Assembly (NCBI RefSeq): GCF_003610995.1
Contig: NZ_CP032543.1
Coordinates: 6,324,001 to 6,388,000 of the forward strand
Direction: 5' to 3'
From: Streptomyces griseus subsp. griseus
Lineage (GTDB): Bacteria > Actinomycetota > Actinomycetes > Streptomycetales > Streptomycetaceae
Length of the DNA: 64,000 nt
A model generated the notes under the pieces. That model was given only the letters and a program-made list of their open reading frames with translations. It did no database searches and was not told the origin of the DNA. Within the stretch, counting starts at the first letter, position 1. Every line of letters starts with the position of its first letter. The translations under genes were made by a program, and so were the position numbers. This document shows positions 1 to 7,947 of this stretch, in pieces.

Positions 1-840
1 ATGACGCAGTCCTTCCTCTCCGCGCTCCTCGGCGCGGAGCGCCCCGTGATCATGGAAGTGAAGTCCCGCGACGCGCACGGCGCCGACCTGCTGCGGGGCC
101 GCCTTCCCGGCGATCTCGCCGCCGCCTACCAGCAGGCGGGGGCCCCGTGCGTGTCCGTCGTGACGGGCCGGTGGTTCGGTGGGTCGGCCGCCATGCTGCA
201 CGAGGTGACCGCCCGCGTGGACGTCCCGGTCCTGCTCAAGGACTTCGTGACGCGTCGCGAGCAGATCACCGCCGCCGCCCACGCGGGCGTCTCGGCGGTC
301 CTGCTGACCGCGGCGCTGCTGCCCCGGGAGGCCCTGCACGACCTGGCCCGCCAGTGCCAGGCGCACGGGCTGACTCCGTTCGTGGAGATCACCACCGCCG
401 AGGAGGCGATCGGTCTGCCGAACCCGCGGGACTGCGTCGTCGCGGTCAACAACAAGGACATCACCGCCCGTGAACGGGACGCCGGTGACCTGGACCGCAG
501 CCGCGCGCTGCTCCCCGCCGTACGGGCCGCGGGCACGCTCTGTCCCGTCAGCGCCAGTGCGGTGAGCAGCCCGGCCACCGCGGCCGGTCTGCTGGCCGAG
601 GGATACCGGGGCCTGCTCATCGGGACCTCACTGCTGCGTGCCCCGAGCCTCGACGCCTGGCTGGCCGAGTTCGACACCCACCACACGGCGAGCACCGGGA
701 AGACCGAGCGCGTCGTGGTGCCGCTCACGGTCGAGGCACCACAGGTCCTGCCGCACCCCGCCCCCCTGCCCGGTACGGCGGCCGGCGGGACGGTGACCCC
801 GGCCACGCCCGCCGGCGAGGCCGAGGGCGTGCCCGCGTGA
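1..840 (+). CDS. Indole-3-glycerol-phosphate synthase-like (TrpC family) enzyme
   Basis: A 279-residue (beta/alpha)8-barrel protein of the TrpC family; true TrpC converts CdRP to indole-3-glycerol phosphate. Expected active-site positions can be seen: Glu19 and Lys21 (EVKS), Lys80 (LLKDF), Glu129 (FVEIT) and Asn150 (VNNKDI). The conserved SESG Glu near the end of the barrel is replaced (VSASA, Ala185), so activity may be altered or lost. It lacks the usual N-terminal helix of about 45 residues. The ATG is the first base of the window, so a longer N-terminus upstream cannot be excluded. The last 50 residues are Pro/Ala-rich and probably disordered. Its stop overlaps the GTG of the next gene, which suggests coupling. 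This is probably a specialised-metabolism paralogue rather than the tryptophan-pathway enzyme. Confidence 0.75.
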   Translation: MTQSFLSALLGAERPVIMEVKSRDAHGADLLRGRLPGDLAAAYQQAGAPCVSVVTGRWFGGSAAMLHEVTARVDVPVLLKDFVTRREQITAAAHAGVSAVLLTAALLPREALHDLARQCQAHGLTPFVEITTAEEAIGLPNPRDCVVAVNNKDITARERDAGDLDRSRALLPAVRAAGTLCPVSASAVSSPATAAGLLAEGYRGLLIGTSLLRAPSLDAWLAEFDTHHTASTGKTERVVVPLTVEAPQVLPHPAPLPGTAAGGTVTPATPAGEAEGVPA

Positions 841-1859
841 GCGCCGCTCCGACGGGGCCGGTGGCCACGGCCGACGTCGCCCCGGCCGGGCACGACGTCG
901 CCCCGGCCGGGCACGACGTCGCCCCGGCCGGGCACGACGTCGCCCCGGCCGGGCACGACGTCGCCCCGGACGGGGTCGAGCAGATCGTGCTGGGCCACGG
1001 TCGCCGTCGCCTCGGCGCCTGGCGGGCCGCACCGGCCTCCGGGGCGACCCGGTCCGTGCTCGTCGCCGTTCACGGCCGGGCCATGTCACCCGGCTACTTC
1101 GCCGGTCCGGTCGCCCCGCACACCTCGCTGCTCGCTCTCGCCACGTCGCTGGGTCACACCGTCCTCGCGGTGGAACGGCCCGGCTACGGCCTGTCCCGGG
1201 CCGCTCTCCCGCACGGTCTGCCACTCGCCGAACAGGCCGGGCTGCTGCGCCGAGCCCTCGCCGACTATGCCGAACGGCACCCGGTCGGAGCCGGTTTCTT
1301 CCTGCTCGGGCACTCCGACGGCGGCAAGACCGCCCTGCACCTGGCAGGGGAGCCCTGGAGCGGCGCCACCCCCCTCGACCGGTTGCTCGGGCTCGACCTC
1401 AACGGCTGTGGCTGGCACTACGCGTCGGCAGCCGCCCATTTCCCGGACACGCTGGCAGGTGGGGCGGGGGAGCTTAACTGGGGCCCGCTGCGCCTCTATC
1501 CGGGCGGAACCTTCCGGGCCAGCCGCGCCCTGCTTCGCGAGGTTCCGGCGGCGGAGGAGGCGGAGACGGGGCGGTGGCCCGGCCGGTTCCCAGCTGCCGC
1601 CGCCCGGGTGCGCTGCCCGGTGCGGCTCACCTTCGGCGCGTACGAGGGCTGGTGGCGCCTGGACAGGGACGAACTGGCGGCGGTGGCCGCCAGTTTCACG
1701 GGCACGCGCCGCCCGGTCGTCGAACGCCTGCCGGAGGCCGGACACAACCTCAGCCTCGGACTGGCCGCCCCGCTGTACCACGCACGGGCGCTGGCGTTTC
1801 TCGAAGAGTGCCTGGCGGCTTCCCCGACGGCCCGAGGTGACGCGCGCGTATGCGCGTGA
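837..1859 (+). CDS. Alpha/beta hydrolase with repetitive N-terminus
   Basis: A 340-residue alpha/beta hydrolase. The nucleophile elbow GHSDGG places Ser160 as the catalytic serine; a C-terminal GHN in 'PEAGHNLSLG' (about residue 300) supplies the likely catalytic His. GTG at 837 overlaps the upstream TGA (GTGA), so it is translationally coupled to the TrpC-like gene and may act on the same pathway. Residues 14-44 are a perfect repeat of APAGHDV (four copies plus a partial one) that lies before the fold and looks non-catalytic. The natural ester, amide or thioester substrate cannot be inferred. A start inside or after the repeat is possible, but no convincing ribosome binding site is visible there. 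Confidence 0.75.
   Translation: MSAAPTGPVATADVAPAGHDVAPAGHDVAPAGHDVAPAGHDVAPDGVEQIVLGHGRRRLGAWRAAPASGATRSVLVAVHGRAMSPGYFAGPVAPHTSLLALATSLGHTVLAVERPGYGLSRAALPHGLPLAEQAGLLRRALADYAERHPVGAGFFLLGHSDGGKTALHLAGEPWSGATPLDRLLGLDLNGCGWHYASAAAHFPDTLAGGAGELNWGPLRLYPGGTFRASRALLREVPAAEEAETGRWPGRFPAAAARVRCPVRLTFGAYEGWWRLDRDELAAVAASFTGTRRPVVERLPEAGHNLSLGLAAPLYHARALAFLEECLAASPTARGDARVCA
873..970 (+). repeat. 21-bp tandem repeat coding APAGHDV
   Basis: Four identical 21-bp units start at 873, 894, 915 and 936, followed by a partial fifth from 957 to about 970. Each unit is a whole number of codons, so copy-number change would keep the hydrolase in frame. Identity at every codon position suggests recent expansion by slippage. 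Confidence 0.95.
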
Positions 1860-1988
1860 GCGTGTGAGGTATGGACCTTTGACCCCCGAACCTGCTGGGA
1901 TGATCGCGCGCCGTGCGCACGCTCCGTCTCGCTGCGCGCACCGCATGCAACCGCCCGGGAGAGTCCATCCGATCGACAGGACCGCGTC

Positions 1989-2579
1989 ATGAGCCACTAC
2001 CCTCCCCACGCCGCCCCGTACCCGACGGGCCCGGCCCGGCCCGGCGGCCGTCCACCCACCGGCGACCGGATCACCGCGCCGCTCCTCGTGGCATCGGTGC
2101 TCTGCACGGGGCTGATGGCGGGGTTGTTCTTCGCCTACGACATCTCCGTCATGCCGGGTCTGGCCGAGCTGGACGACACCGCCTACGCGGCGGCCATGCA
2201 GCGGTTCAACGCGGCGATCGACGGCAGCGCGCTGTTCGGCCTGGTCTTCCTCGCCACGCTGTGCCTCACGGTCGCCGCCGCGATCGTGACCTTCCGCCGC
2301 AAGCGCCGCGCGGTGGCCCTGCCGCTCGCCGTCGCGGCAGCCTGCTATCTCCTGGTGCTCGTCGTCACCGTGGCGGTCAACCTTCCCCTCAACGCGGACC
2401 TCGCGGCGCTCGGTGACCCCGCCTCCGCCCGGGACGTCCACGCGGTGATCGACGATTTCAAAGCGGTATGGGTGCCGGTGAACGTATTCCGGACCCTTTT
2501 CTGCGTCCTGAGTCTCGGTGCTCTGTGTGCCGCTCTGCTCCGGTACGGAAAGCCGGAAACCCCGTCGGTGCTCGGATAA
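1989..2579 (+). CDS. DUF1772 / anthrone-oxygenase-like membrane protein
   Basis: A 196-residue membrane protein with four predicted hydrophobic helices (about residues 33-53, 78-99, 108-130 and 160-182). It fits the DUF1772 family, whose best-known members are cofactor-free anthrone oxygenases of aromatic polyketide pathways. The family-typical VNLPLN segment and a following Trp in the loop before the last helix are present. The N-terminal 28 residues are Pro-rich and look disordered. There are about 130 bp between it and the hydrolase upstream, so co-transcription is possible. Many streptomycetes carry chromosomal DUF1772 proteins of unknown role, so the anthrone function is not assured. Confidence 0.7.
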   Translation: MSHYPPHAAPYPTGPARPGGRPPTGDRITAPLLVASVLCTGLMAGLFFAYDISVMPGLAELDDTAYAAAMQRFNAAIDGSALFGLVFLATLCLTVAAAIVTFRRKRRAVALPLAVAAACYLLVLVVTVAVNLPLNADLAALGDPASARDVHAVIDDFKAVWVPVNVFRTLFCVLSLGALCAALLRYGKPETPSVLG

Positions 2580-2668
2580 AGGGGAAGCCGGGCAATCGAT
2601 TCCCTCTTTCCCTTACGCACGCGCACCATATCCGAATCAGCTCCAGCATATTTGCTTTCGCACAGCTC

Positions 2669-2699
2669 GACTCCTCTGCCCATTCGGTGAAGAGGAGTC
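2669..2699 (+). terminator. Perfect 9-bp hairpin between 1989-2579 and pcaL
   Basis: GACTCCTCT (2669-2677) pairs perfectly with AGAGGAGTC (2691-2699) across a 13-base loop. It lies 90 bases after the stop of the membrane protein and 107 bases before pcaL. There is no T-run after it, so it could be a weak terminator or an mRNA element of the pcaL leader. Confidence 0.45.
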
Positions 2700-2806
2700 A
2701 CCTGCGTGTGCCGCGCACCGCTTTTCTCCGCCATGCTCGGCCCGGCGGAGTCCCCGTCCCGCCCCCGCCTGTCTGCGGCCCGGAGAGATGTGGGAGCGTG
2801 TGAACG

Positions 2807-4096
2807 GTGAGTGACAAGCCGACGGAATCCATGCAGTACCGCTTCGACGGGCCCGAGGACGCCCCGGTCCTGGTCATCGGGCCCTCGCTCGGCACGACGT
2901 GGCACATGTGGGACCGCCAGATACCCGAGCTGTCCCAGCACTGGCGGGTCTTCCGCTACGACCTGCCCGGCCACGGCGGCGCGCCCGCCCACGCCGCCGC
3001 CTCCGTCGCCGAACTCGGCGACCGGCTGCTCGCGACGCTGGACGGTCTCGGCGTCCAGCGCTTCGGCTACGCGGGCTGCTCCATAGGCGGGGCGATCGGC
3101 GCGGACCTGGCCCTGCGCCACCCGCACCGGGTCGCCTCGCTGGCGCTCGTCGCCTCCTCGCCCCGGTTCGGCACGGCCGACGAGTTCCGGCAGCGCGGGG
3201 TGATCGTCCGTACCAACGGCCTGGAGCCGATGGCCCGTACCGCGCCGGAACGCTGGTTCACCCCCGGCTTCGCCGGAGCCCAGCCCGCCATCGTGGAGTG
3301 GGCCGTGCAGATGGTCCGCACCACCGACCCCGGCTGCTACATCGCGGCCTGCGAGGCGCTGGCGGCGTTCGACATCCGCGACCACCTCGGCCGGATCGGC
3401 GTCCCCACCCTGGTGCTGGTCGGCGCGGAGGACCAGGTCACCGGGCCCGCCGAGGCCCGCACGCTGGTCGCCGGGATACCGGACGCCCGCCTCGCCCTCG
3501 TCCCCGGCGCCTCCCACCTGGCTCCGGTGGAGCAGCCCGCGGCCGTCTGCGACCTGCTCCTGACGCACTTCTCCACCGCCTGGCAGCAGGACACCTCGGC
3601 CGCGATCTCCGTACTGCCCCACGCCACCGCGCCCACCGCCCCCAGCACCCCGTTCGTCCCGGTGGCCGAGATCGCCCCCGCCGCCGCTGCGCCGGACGCC
3701 CTCGCGCCGACCCCGGGCGACCGGTACGAGCAGGGCACGAAGGTACGCCGCGAGGTGCTGGGGGACGCCCATGTCGACGCGGTGAACGCCTCGGCCGACG
3801 TCTTCACCGAGGACTTCCAGGAGCTGGTCACCCGGTACGCCTGGGGCGAGGTCTGGAGCCGCGACGGCCTCGACCGCCGCACCCGCAGCGTCATCGCGCT
3901 CACCGCGCTCGTCACCTCCGGCCACCCGGAGGGCCTGGCCGCGCACACCCGGGCCGCCCTGCGCAACGGACTGACGCCCGCCGAGATCAAGGAAGTTCTC
4001 CTCCAGACCGCCGTCTACTGCGGCATCCCGGCCGCCGGCGCCGCCTTCGCCGTGGCGCAGAAGGTGATCCAGGAGGAAACCACGCCGCCGGCGTAG
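2807..4096 (+). CDS. pcaL: Fused 3-oxoadipate enol-lactonase / 4-carboxymuconolactone decarboxylase
   Basis: A 429-residue two-domain enzyme of the protocatechuate branch of the beta-ketoadipate pathway. Residues 1 to about 262 are a PcaD-type alpha/beta hydrolase: oxyanion GPSLG at 25-29, nucleophile GCSIGG with Ser92, and His in GASHLAP near 244. After a Pro/Ala linker (about 262-305), residues 306-429 are a PcaC/CMD domain with the family signature around ALVTSGHPEGLAAHTRAALRNG. Such PcaC-PcaD fusions (PcaL) are known in actinomycetes. It decarboxylates and lactonises intermediates to 3-oxoadipate in the cytoplasm. GTG 2807 follows a GGGAG site. The other pca genes are not next to it here, which is unusual. 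Confidence 0.92.
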   Translation: MSDKPTESMQYRFDGPEDAPVLVIGPSLGTTWHMWDRQIPELSQHWRVFRYDLPGHGGAPAHAAASVAELGDRLLATLDGLGVQRFGYAGCSIGGAIGADLALRHPHRVASLALVASSPRFGTADEFRQRGVIVRTNGLEPMARTAPERWFTPGFAGAQPAIVEWAVQMVRTTDPGCYIAACEALAAFDIRDHLGRIGVPTLVLVGAEDQVTGPAEARTLVAGIPDARLALVPGASHLAPVEQPAAVCDLLLTHFSTAWQQDTSAAISVLPHATAPTAPSTPFVPVAEIAPAAAAPDALAPTPGDRYEQGTKVRREVLGDAHVDAVNASADVFTEDFQELVTRYAWGEVWSRDGLDRRTRSVIALTALVTSGHPEGLAAHTRAALRNGLTPAEIKEVLLQTAVYCGIPAAGAAFAVAQKVIQEETTPPA

Positions 4097-4108
4097 CAGG
4101 ATGGGGTC

Positions 4109-4762
4109 ATGAACGCATCGCCCGGGGCACTCACCCTCACCAAGAAGACCCACTCCTGCGTGCGGATCGAGAAGGAGGGGCGCGTCCTGGTCATCGACCC
4201 GGGCGGCTTCTCCGAGGACGACGCGGCCCTCGGTGCCGATGTACTCCTGGTCACGCACGAACACCCGGACCACTTCAACGAGGCGCGGCTGCGGGCGGGG
4301 CTGGAGGCCAATCCGGCGGCGGAGGTCTGGACGCTGCGCAGCGTGGCCGGGCAGCTCTCGGCGGCCTTTCCGGGGCGGGTGCACACGGTGGGCGACGGGG
4401 ACGCGTTCTCGGCGGCCGGGTTCGACGTCACCGTGCACGGGGAGCTGCACGCGGTGATCCACCCGGACATCCCCAGGATCACCAATGTCGGCTTCCTGGT
4501 GGACGGTTCGGTCTTCCACCCCGGCGACGCGCTCACCGTCCCCGAGCGCCCCGTGGACACCCTGCTGCTGCCGGTGATGGCCCCCTGGAGCAAGATTTCC
4601 GAGGTCATCGACTACGTACGCGAGGTCAAGCCGCGCCGGGCGATCGACGTCCACGACGCCCTGCTGACGGACCTCGCGCGGCCGGTCTACGACAACCAGA
4701 TCGGCGCCCTCGGCGGCGCGGACCACGGCCGGCTGGCCCCGGGAGGCGTCACGGAGCTCTGA
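4109..4762 (+). CDS. MBL-fold metal-dependent hydrolase (UlaG-like)
   Basis: A 217-residue metallo-beta-lactamase-fold protein. The metal motif THEHPDH (HxHxDH, about residues 50-56), a downstream VFHPGDAL (ligand Asp) and a late His (IDVHDA) fit the UlaG-like branch used by many phosphodiesterases and lactonases. No signal peptide is visible, so it is cytoplasmic. It starts 12 bases after pcaL. A CAGGAT box lies six bases before the ATG, so a separate leaderless transcript is possible. The substrate cannot be deduced. Confidence 0.8.
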   Translation: MNASPGALTLTKKTHSCVRIEKEGRVLVIDPGGFSEDDAALGADVLLVTHEHPDHFNEARLRAGLEANPAAEVWTLRSVAGQLSAAFPGRVHTVGDGDAFSAAGFDVTVHGELHAVIHPDIPRITNVGFLVDGSVFHPGDALTVPERPVDTLLLPVMAPWSKISEVIDYVREVKPRRAIDVHDALLTDLARPVYDNQIGALGGADHGRLAPGGVTEL

Positions 4763-4800
4763 GGCGCGGCGGGCGTTCGGCGGCTGTCGGTGGGAGCCGC

Positions 4801-4806
4801 TAGGTT
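4801..4806 (+). promoter_or_regulatory. Candidate -10 box TAGGTT for a leaderless xthA mRNA
   Basis: TAGGTT lies exactly seven bases before the ATG at 4814 and there is no Shine-Dalgarno sequence, a pattern typical of leaderless actinobacterial genes. No good -35 box is visible. Confidence 0.4.
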
Positions 4807-4813
4807 GGTGGCC

Positions 4814-5593
4814 ATGCGCATCGCCACCTGGAACGTCAACTCGATCACCGCCCGGCTGCCGAGGCTGCTGGCCTGGCTGGAGAGCAGCGGCACCGACGTG
4901 CTGTGCATCCAGGAGACCAAGTGCACGGCCGAGCAGTTCCCCGCCGAAGCCCTGCGCGAGGTGGGATACGAGTCCGCGGTCAACGCCACGGGCCGGTGGA
5001 ACGGGGTCGCGCTGCTCTCCCGGGTCGGCCTCACCGATGTCGTCACCGGTCTGCCCGGCGGCCCGGAGTACGACGGCGTCCAGGAGCCGCGCGCGATCTC
5101 CGCGACCTGCGGTCCGGTCCGCCTCTGGTCGGTCTACGTGCCCAACGGCCGTGAGGTGGAGCACGAGCACTACACCTACAAGCTGGCCTGGCTGGAGGCC
5201 CTGCGGAAGGCCGTCGCGGCGGACGCGGCGGGGATGCCGCCGTTCGCGGTCCTCGGTGACTTCAACGTGGCCCCGACCGACGAGGACGTGTGGGACCCGG
5301 CGCTCTTCGCGGGCGCCACGCACGTCACGCCCGCCGAGCGCGCCGCTCTCTCCGCCCTGGAGGGGGAGGGGCTGGGCGAGGTGCTGCCCCGCCCCCTCAA
5401 GTACGACCGGGCCTACACCTTCTGGGACTACCGGGAGCTGCGCTTCCCCAAGAACAAGGGCATGAGGATCGACCTGACCTACGGCAACCCCGCCTTCACC
5501 GCCGCGGTCAAGGACAGCTATGTGGACCGCGAGGAGCGCAAGGGCAAGGGCGCGTCCGACCACGCACCGGTCGTGGTGGACCTCGACCTCTGA
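4814..5593 (+). CDS. xthA: Exodeoxyribonuclease III
   Basis: A 259-residue EEP-fold nuclease. XthA-type enzymes act as 3'-5' exonuclease and AP endonuclease in base-excision repair. Visible motifs in order are WNVNS (6-10), IQETKC with metal-ligand Glu34, a central Tyr/Arg region, GDFNVAPTDEDV with catalytic Asp, and the terminal SDHAPVVVDL with the catalytic His. Length is normal for the family. The ATG at 4814 is preferred over an in-frame GTG at 4790 because the protein aligns from MRIATWNVNS and a TAGGTT box sits seven bases upstream. It is a monocistronic housekeeping gene. Confidence 0.93.
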   Translation: MRIATWNVNSITARLPRLLAWLESSGTDVLCIQETKCTAEQFPAEALREVGYESAVNATGRWNGVALLSRVGLTDVVTGLPGGPEYDGVQEPRAISATCGPVRLWSVYVPNGREVEHEHYTYKLAWLEALRKAVAADAAGMPPFAVLGDFNVAPTDEDVWDPALFAGATHVTPAERAALSALEGEGLGEVLPRPLKYDRAYTFWDYRELRFPKNKGMRIDLTYGNPAFTAAVKDSYVDREERKGKGASDHAPVVVDLDL

Positions 5594-5613
5594 CGACCAC
5601 AGCTGACAACCAA

Positions 5614-5646
5614 AGGTTGACACCCAGCGGGGTGTCAACCTAGGGT
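5614..5646 (+). promoter_or_regulatory. Promoter overlapped by a perfect 12-bp inverted-repeat operator
   Basis: AGGTTGACACCC (5614-5625) and GGGTGTCAACCT (5630-5641) form a perfect inverted repeat with a 4-base centre. The left arm contains a consensus -35 TTGACA (5617-5622). Eighteen bases further on is TAGGGT (5641-5646), a good -10. Transcription would start close to the ATG at 5653. A further GTTGAC half-site lies at 5645-5650. The geometry suggests repressor binding that blocks RNA polymerase, possibly by the gene's own HTH protein. Confidence 0.75.
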
Positions 5647-5652
5647 TGACGC

Positions 5653-6399
5653 ATGACGCAGCCACTCCCCGCGACGCCGTCCGTGCGCCTCGACGACCTG
5701 ATCGAGGCCATCAAGAAGTCCAACCCCGACGCACTGGAGCAGCTCTCCGGCGCGGTCATCGCCGCCGACCACCTCGGCGATGTGGCCGACCACCTCATCG
5801 GCCACTTCGTCGACCAGGCGCGCCGCTCGGGCGCCTCCTGGACCGACATCGGCCGCAGCATGGGGGTCACCCGCCAGGCGGCCCAGAAGCGCTTCGTCAC
5901 CAAGAAGGGCGAAGAGGCCTCCGACCTGGACCCGAGCCAGGGCTTCGGCCGCTTCACCCAGCGCGCCCGGAACGTCGTCATGGCGTCCCACAACGAGGCC
6001 GAGACCGCCCGGCACGCCGAGATCCTCCCGGCCCACCTCGCGCTCGGCCTCCTCGCCGAACCCGAATCGATCGCCGCCCGGGTCCTCACCGGCCAGGGCG
6101 TGACGCCGGACGCCCTCCGCGCGGCGGCGGCCCTCGCCCTGCCGGCCGCCGTCGACGAGGTGCCGGAGCTGATCCCGTACGACGCGGACGCGCGCAAGGT
6201 CCTGGAGCTGACGTTCCGGGAGGCGCTGCGCCTCGGCCACAACTACGTCGGTACGGAGCACATCCTGCTGGCGCTGCTGGAGTTCGAGGACGGCTCGGGC
6301 CCGCTGAACGGCCTGGGCCTCACCAAGGAGGCCACCTCGGCGGCGGTCGGGTCAGCGGTGGCGGAAGCGGCGGCCACGCTCTGGCAGCAGAACTCCTGA
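5653..6399 (+). CDS. Clp-N-domain protein with N-terminal helix-turn-helix
   Basis: A 248-residue protein. Residues 1-85 include a predicted helix-turn-helix (SGASWTDIGRSMGVTRQAAQKRF). Residues about 98-240 contain two Clp repeat-N motifs (FTQRARNVVMASHNEAETARHAEILPAHL and RKVLELTFREALRLGHNYVGTEHILLALL) like the ClpA/ClpC N-domain. There is no AAA+ ATPase module, so it is not a chaperone; it may combine DNA binding with recognition of Clp adaptors or damaged proteins. The mRNA appears leaderless (TAGGGT six bases before the ATG, no ribosome binding site) and carries a perfect palindrome over its promoter, consistent with autoregulation. That link is inference. Confidence 0.8.
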   Translation: MTQPLPATPSVRLDDLIEAIKKSNPDALEQLSGAVIAADHLGDVADHLIGHFVDQARRSGASWTDIGRSMGVTRQAAQKRFVTKKGEEASDLDPSQGFGRFTQRARNVVMASHNEAETARHAEILPAHLALGLLAEPESIAARVLTGQGVTPDALRAAAALALPAAVDEVPELIPYDADARKVLELTFREALRLGHNYVGTEHILLALLEFEDGSGPLNGLGLTKEATSAAVGSAVAEAAATLWQQNS

Positions 6400-6415
6400 C
6401 GGCCCGTCCGGGGGA

Positions 6416-6451
6416 GGGCGGCGGACTCGGAGCACCACGAGCCCGCCGCCC
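6416..6451. terminator. Bidirectional terminator hairpin
   Basis: GGGCGGCGG (6416-6424) pairs with CCGCCGCCC (6443-6451), and the loop contains a further CTCG/CGAG pairing. It lies between the convergent Clp-N gene and the SDR gene. Confidence 0.7.
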
Positions 6452-6470
6452 GGCCGCCGCTCCCCTGAGC

Positions 6471-7250
6471 TCAGTGGACCGAGAACCCGCCATCCACGAA
6501 GAGCGCCTGCCCGGTGACGTACGCGGAGGAGGCCCCGGCCAGGAACACCGCGGCTCCCGCGAAGTCCTCCGCCAGCCCGTTGCGCCCGACGAGCGTGCGG
6601 GCGGCGAGCGAGGCGACCTTCTCCGGGTCGGAGGCGAGCCGTTCGTTGAGCGGGGTCAGCACGAACCCCGGCACCAGGGTGTTCACGGTGACGCCGTACG
6701 GGGACCACGCCTCGGCCTGCGACCGGGCCAGCGACTCCAGACCACCCTTGGACACCCCGTACGCACCGCTGTTCACGAAGGCGCGGTGGGCCTGTTGCGA
6801 GGTGACATGGATGATCCGCCCGTACCCCCGCTCGGCCATCTTGGGCCCGAACCGCTGCCCCAGCAGGAAGGGCGCCTTGAGGTTCACGGCCATGGTGGTG
6901 TCCCAGACGTCCTCACCGAGCTCGCCGAGGGGCGGCCGCAGGTTGATCCCGGCACAGTTGACGAGGATGTCCGGCTCCCCGAACGCACCGACGACACCCT
7001 CGGCCGCCGCCCGTACCCCTTCGGCGTCCCCCAGATCGGCGCTCACCCAGGCGGCCCGGCACCCGTCACCGGCCAACTCGTCCACGGTCGCCTTGAGTTC
7101 GGCCTCCCGCCGAGCCACCACAACCACCTTCGCCCCGGCCCGCGCCAGCGCCCCGGCGACGGCCCGCCCGATCCCGGAACTGCCCCCGGTCACCACGGCC
7201 ACCCTTCCGGCCAGTGAGAACAGGTCCGACACATACGTCTGCGCACTCAT
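6471..7250 (-). CDS. SDR family NAD(P)-dependent oxidoreductase
   Basis: A 259-residue classical short-chain dehydrogenase/reductase. The cofactor motif TGGSSGIG is at 21-28, NCAG at 98-101, and the catalytic Ser151, Tyr164, Lys168 set is intact. The C-terminal YVTGQALFVDGGF is standard. The overall pattern is closest to gluconate 5-dehydrogenase/FabG-like sugar or polyol dehydrogenases, but substrate cannot be assigned. It is a single gene, convergent with the Clp-N gene. TAGGCT lies six bases before the ATG on the minus strand without a ribosome binding site, so the transcript may be leaderless. Confidence 0.85.
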   Translation of the reverse strand: MSAQTYVSDLFSLAGRVAVVTGGSSGIGRAVAGALARAGAKVVVVARREAELKATVDELAGDGCRAAWVSADLGDAEGVRAAAEGVVGAFGEPDILVNCAGINLRPPLGELGEDVWDTTMAVNLKAPFLLGQRFGPKMAERGYGRIIHVTSQQAHRAFVNSGAYGVSKGGLESLARSQAEAWSPYGVTVNTLVPGFVLTPLNERLASDPEKVASLAARTLVGRNGLAEDFAGAAVFLAGASSAYVTGQALFVDGGFSVH

Positions 7251-7389
7251 GTCCGTAGCCTAGGGGCTCGTGTCTTCACGGCTGGGCCGGCGGCGGCACC
7301 GTCCGCGAGGGCCGCGCCCTCACCCCGCTTCCGCCGGGGGTCCGCGCGCCCTGTGGTGCGGAACCTGGCAAGGATGGGACCCTAGTGGT

Positions 7390-7830
7390 ATGAACATCCC
7401 TTTCTTGGACAACTGGCGTAAGCGTCAGGGTGGTACGCAGGGGCAGGCGCTCGCCGCCGCCGTCGAGGCTGATCCCGACGGTGTGGCCGAGCTGCTCGCC
7501 GAATGCGAACTGCTGCGTGCCCGGGTGGGGCAGCAAGGACTCGAACTCGACGACACCCCGGCCTCGTTGGCCGCCCTCGACCAGCTGCCGCCCCGCTGGC
7601 GCGACGACCCCGAGGAGCTGCCCTGGCTGGGCAACGACGCTGGCCTCTACCTGGGCACCGTCATCGTGCGCACCGTCCCGGGGTCCGCGTGGGGCATCTG
7701 GCCGAGCGGGCAGCCCGTGGTGCGGCTGGAGTCCGGGCGGGAGATCGACGTGGTCGAGGCCGGGCTGGACTGGGCGATGGCGGGCAGCCCCGAGCTCTCG
7801 CAGGTGTACGCGGAGTCGGCCGAGAACTGA
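7390..7830 (+). CDS. Small conserved protein, DUF6278-like
   Basis: A 146-residue soluble protein starting MNIPFLDNWRKRQ. It has an N-terminal helical half (residues 1-60) and a Trp-rich C-terminal half (PWLGNDAGLYLGTVIVRTVPGSAWGIWP). I recognise it as the type of small Streptomyces protein placed in DUF6278, with no known role. No signal peptide, transmembrane segment or catalytic motif is visible. ATG 7390 is chosen over an upstream in-frame start at 7270 because conservation plausibly begins at MNIP. It stands just before the amino acid transporter operon, with an inverted repeat between them. Confidence 0.6.
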   Translation: MNIPFLDNWRKRQGGTQGQALAAAVEADPDGVAELLAECELLRARVGQQGLELDDTPASLAALDQLPPRWRDDPEELPWLGNDAGLYLGTVIVRTVPGSAWGIWPSGQPVVRLESGREIDVVEAGLDWAMAGSPELSQVYAESAEN

Positions 7831-7833
7831 TCC

Positions 7834-7866
7834 CGAATGGCGATAAACAGCCTTATGTGCCATTCG
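7834..7866. promoter_or_regulatory. Inverted repeat upstream of the amino acid ABC operon
   Basis: CGAATGGC (7834-7841) pairs with GCCATTCG (7859-7866) over a 17-base spacer. It sits immediately after the stop of the preceding gene and about 80 bases before the transporter ATPase. It may be a weak terminator or an operator. Confidence 0.4.
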
Positions 7867-7947
7867 CGCGTGTCGGGTGCGAAGTCCCTTTTCGGGATGG
7901 ATAGTTTGCGCTGACCTCGACACAGCGACAAGTGGGTAGGGCAGCGC

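Noticed and set aside
2345..5665. Open frame of about 1100 codons on the minus strand
   Set aside because: It lies opposite pcaL, the metallo-hydrolase and xthA, whose products have clear motifs; composition is Arg/Gly/Val-rich as expected of a high-GC antisense frame, with no recognisable domain.
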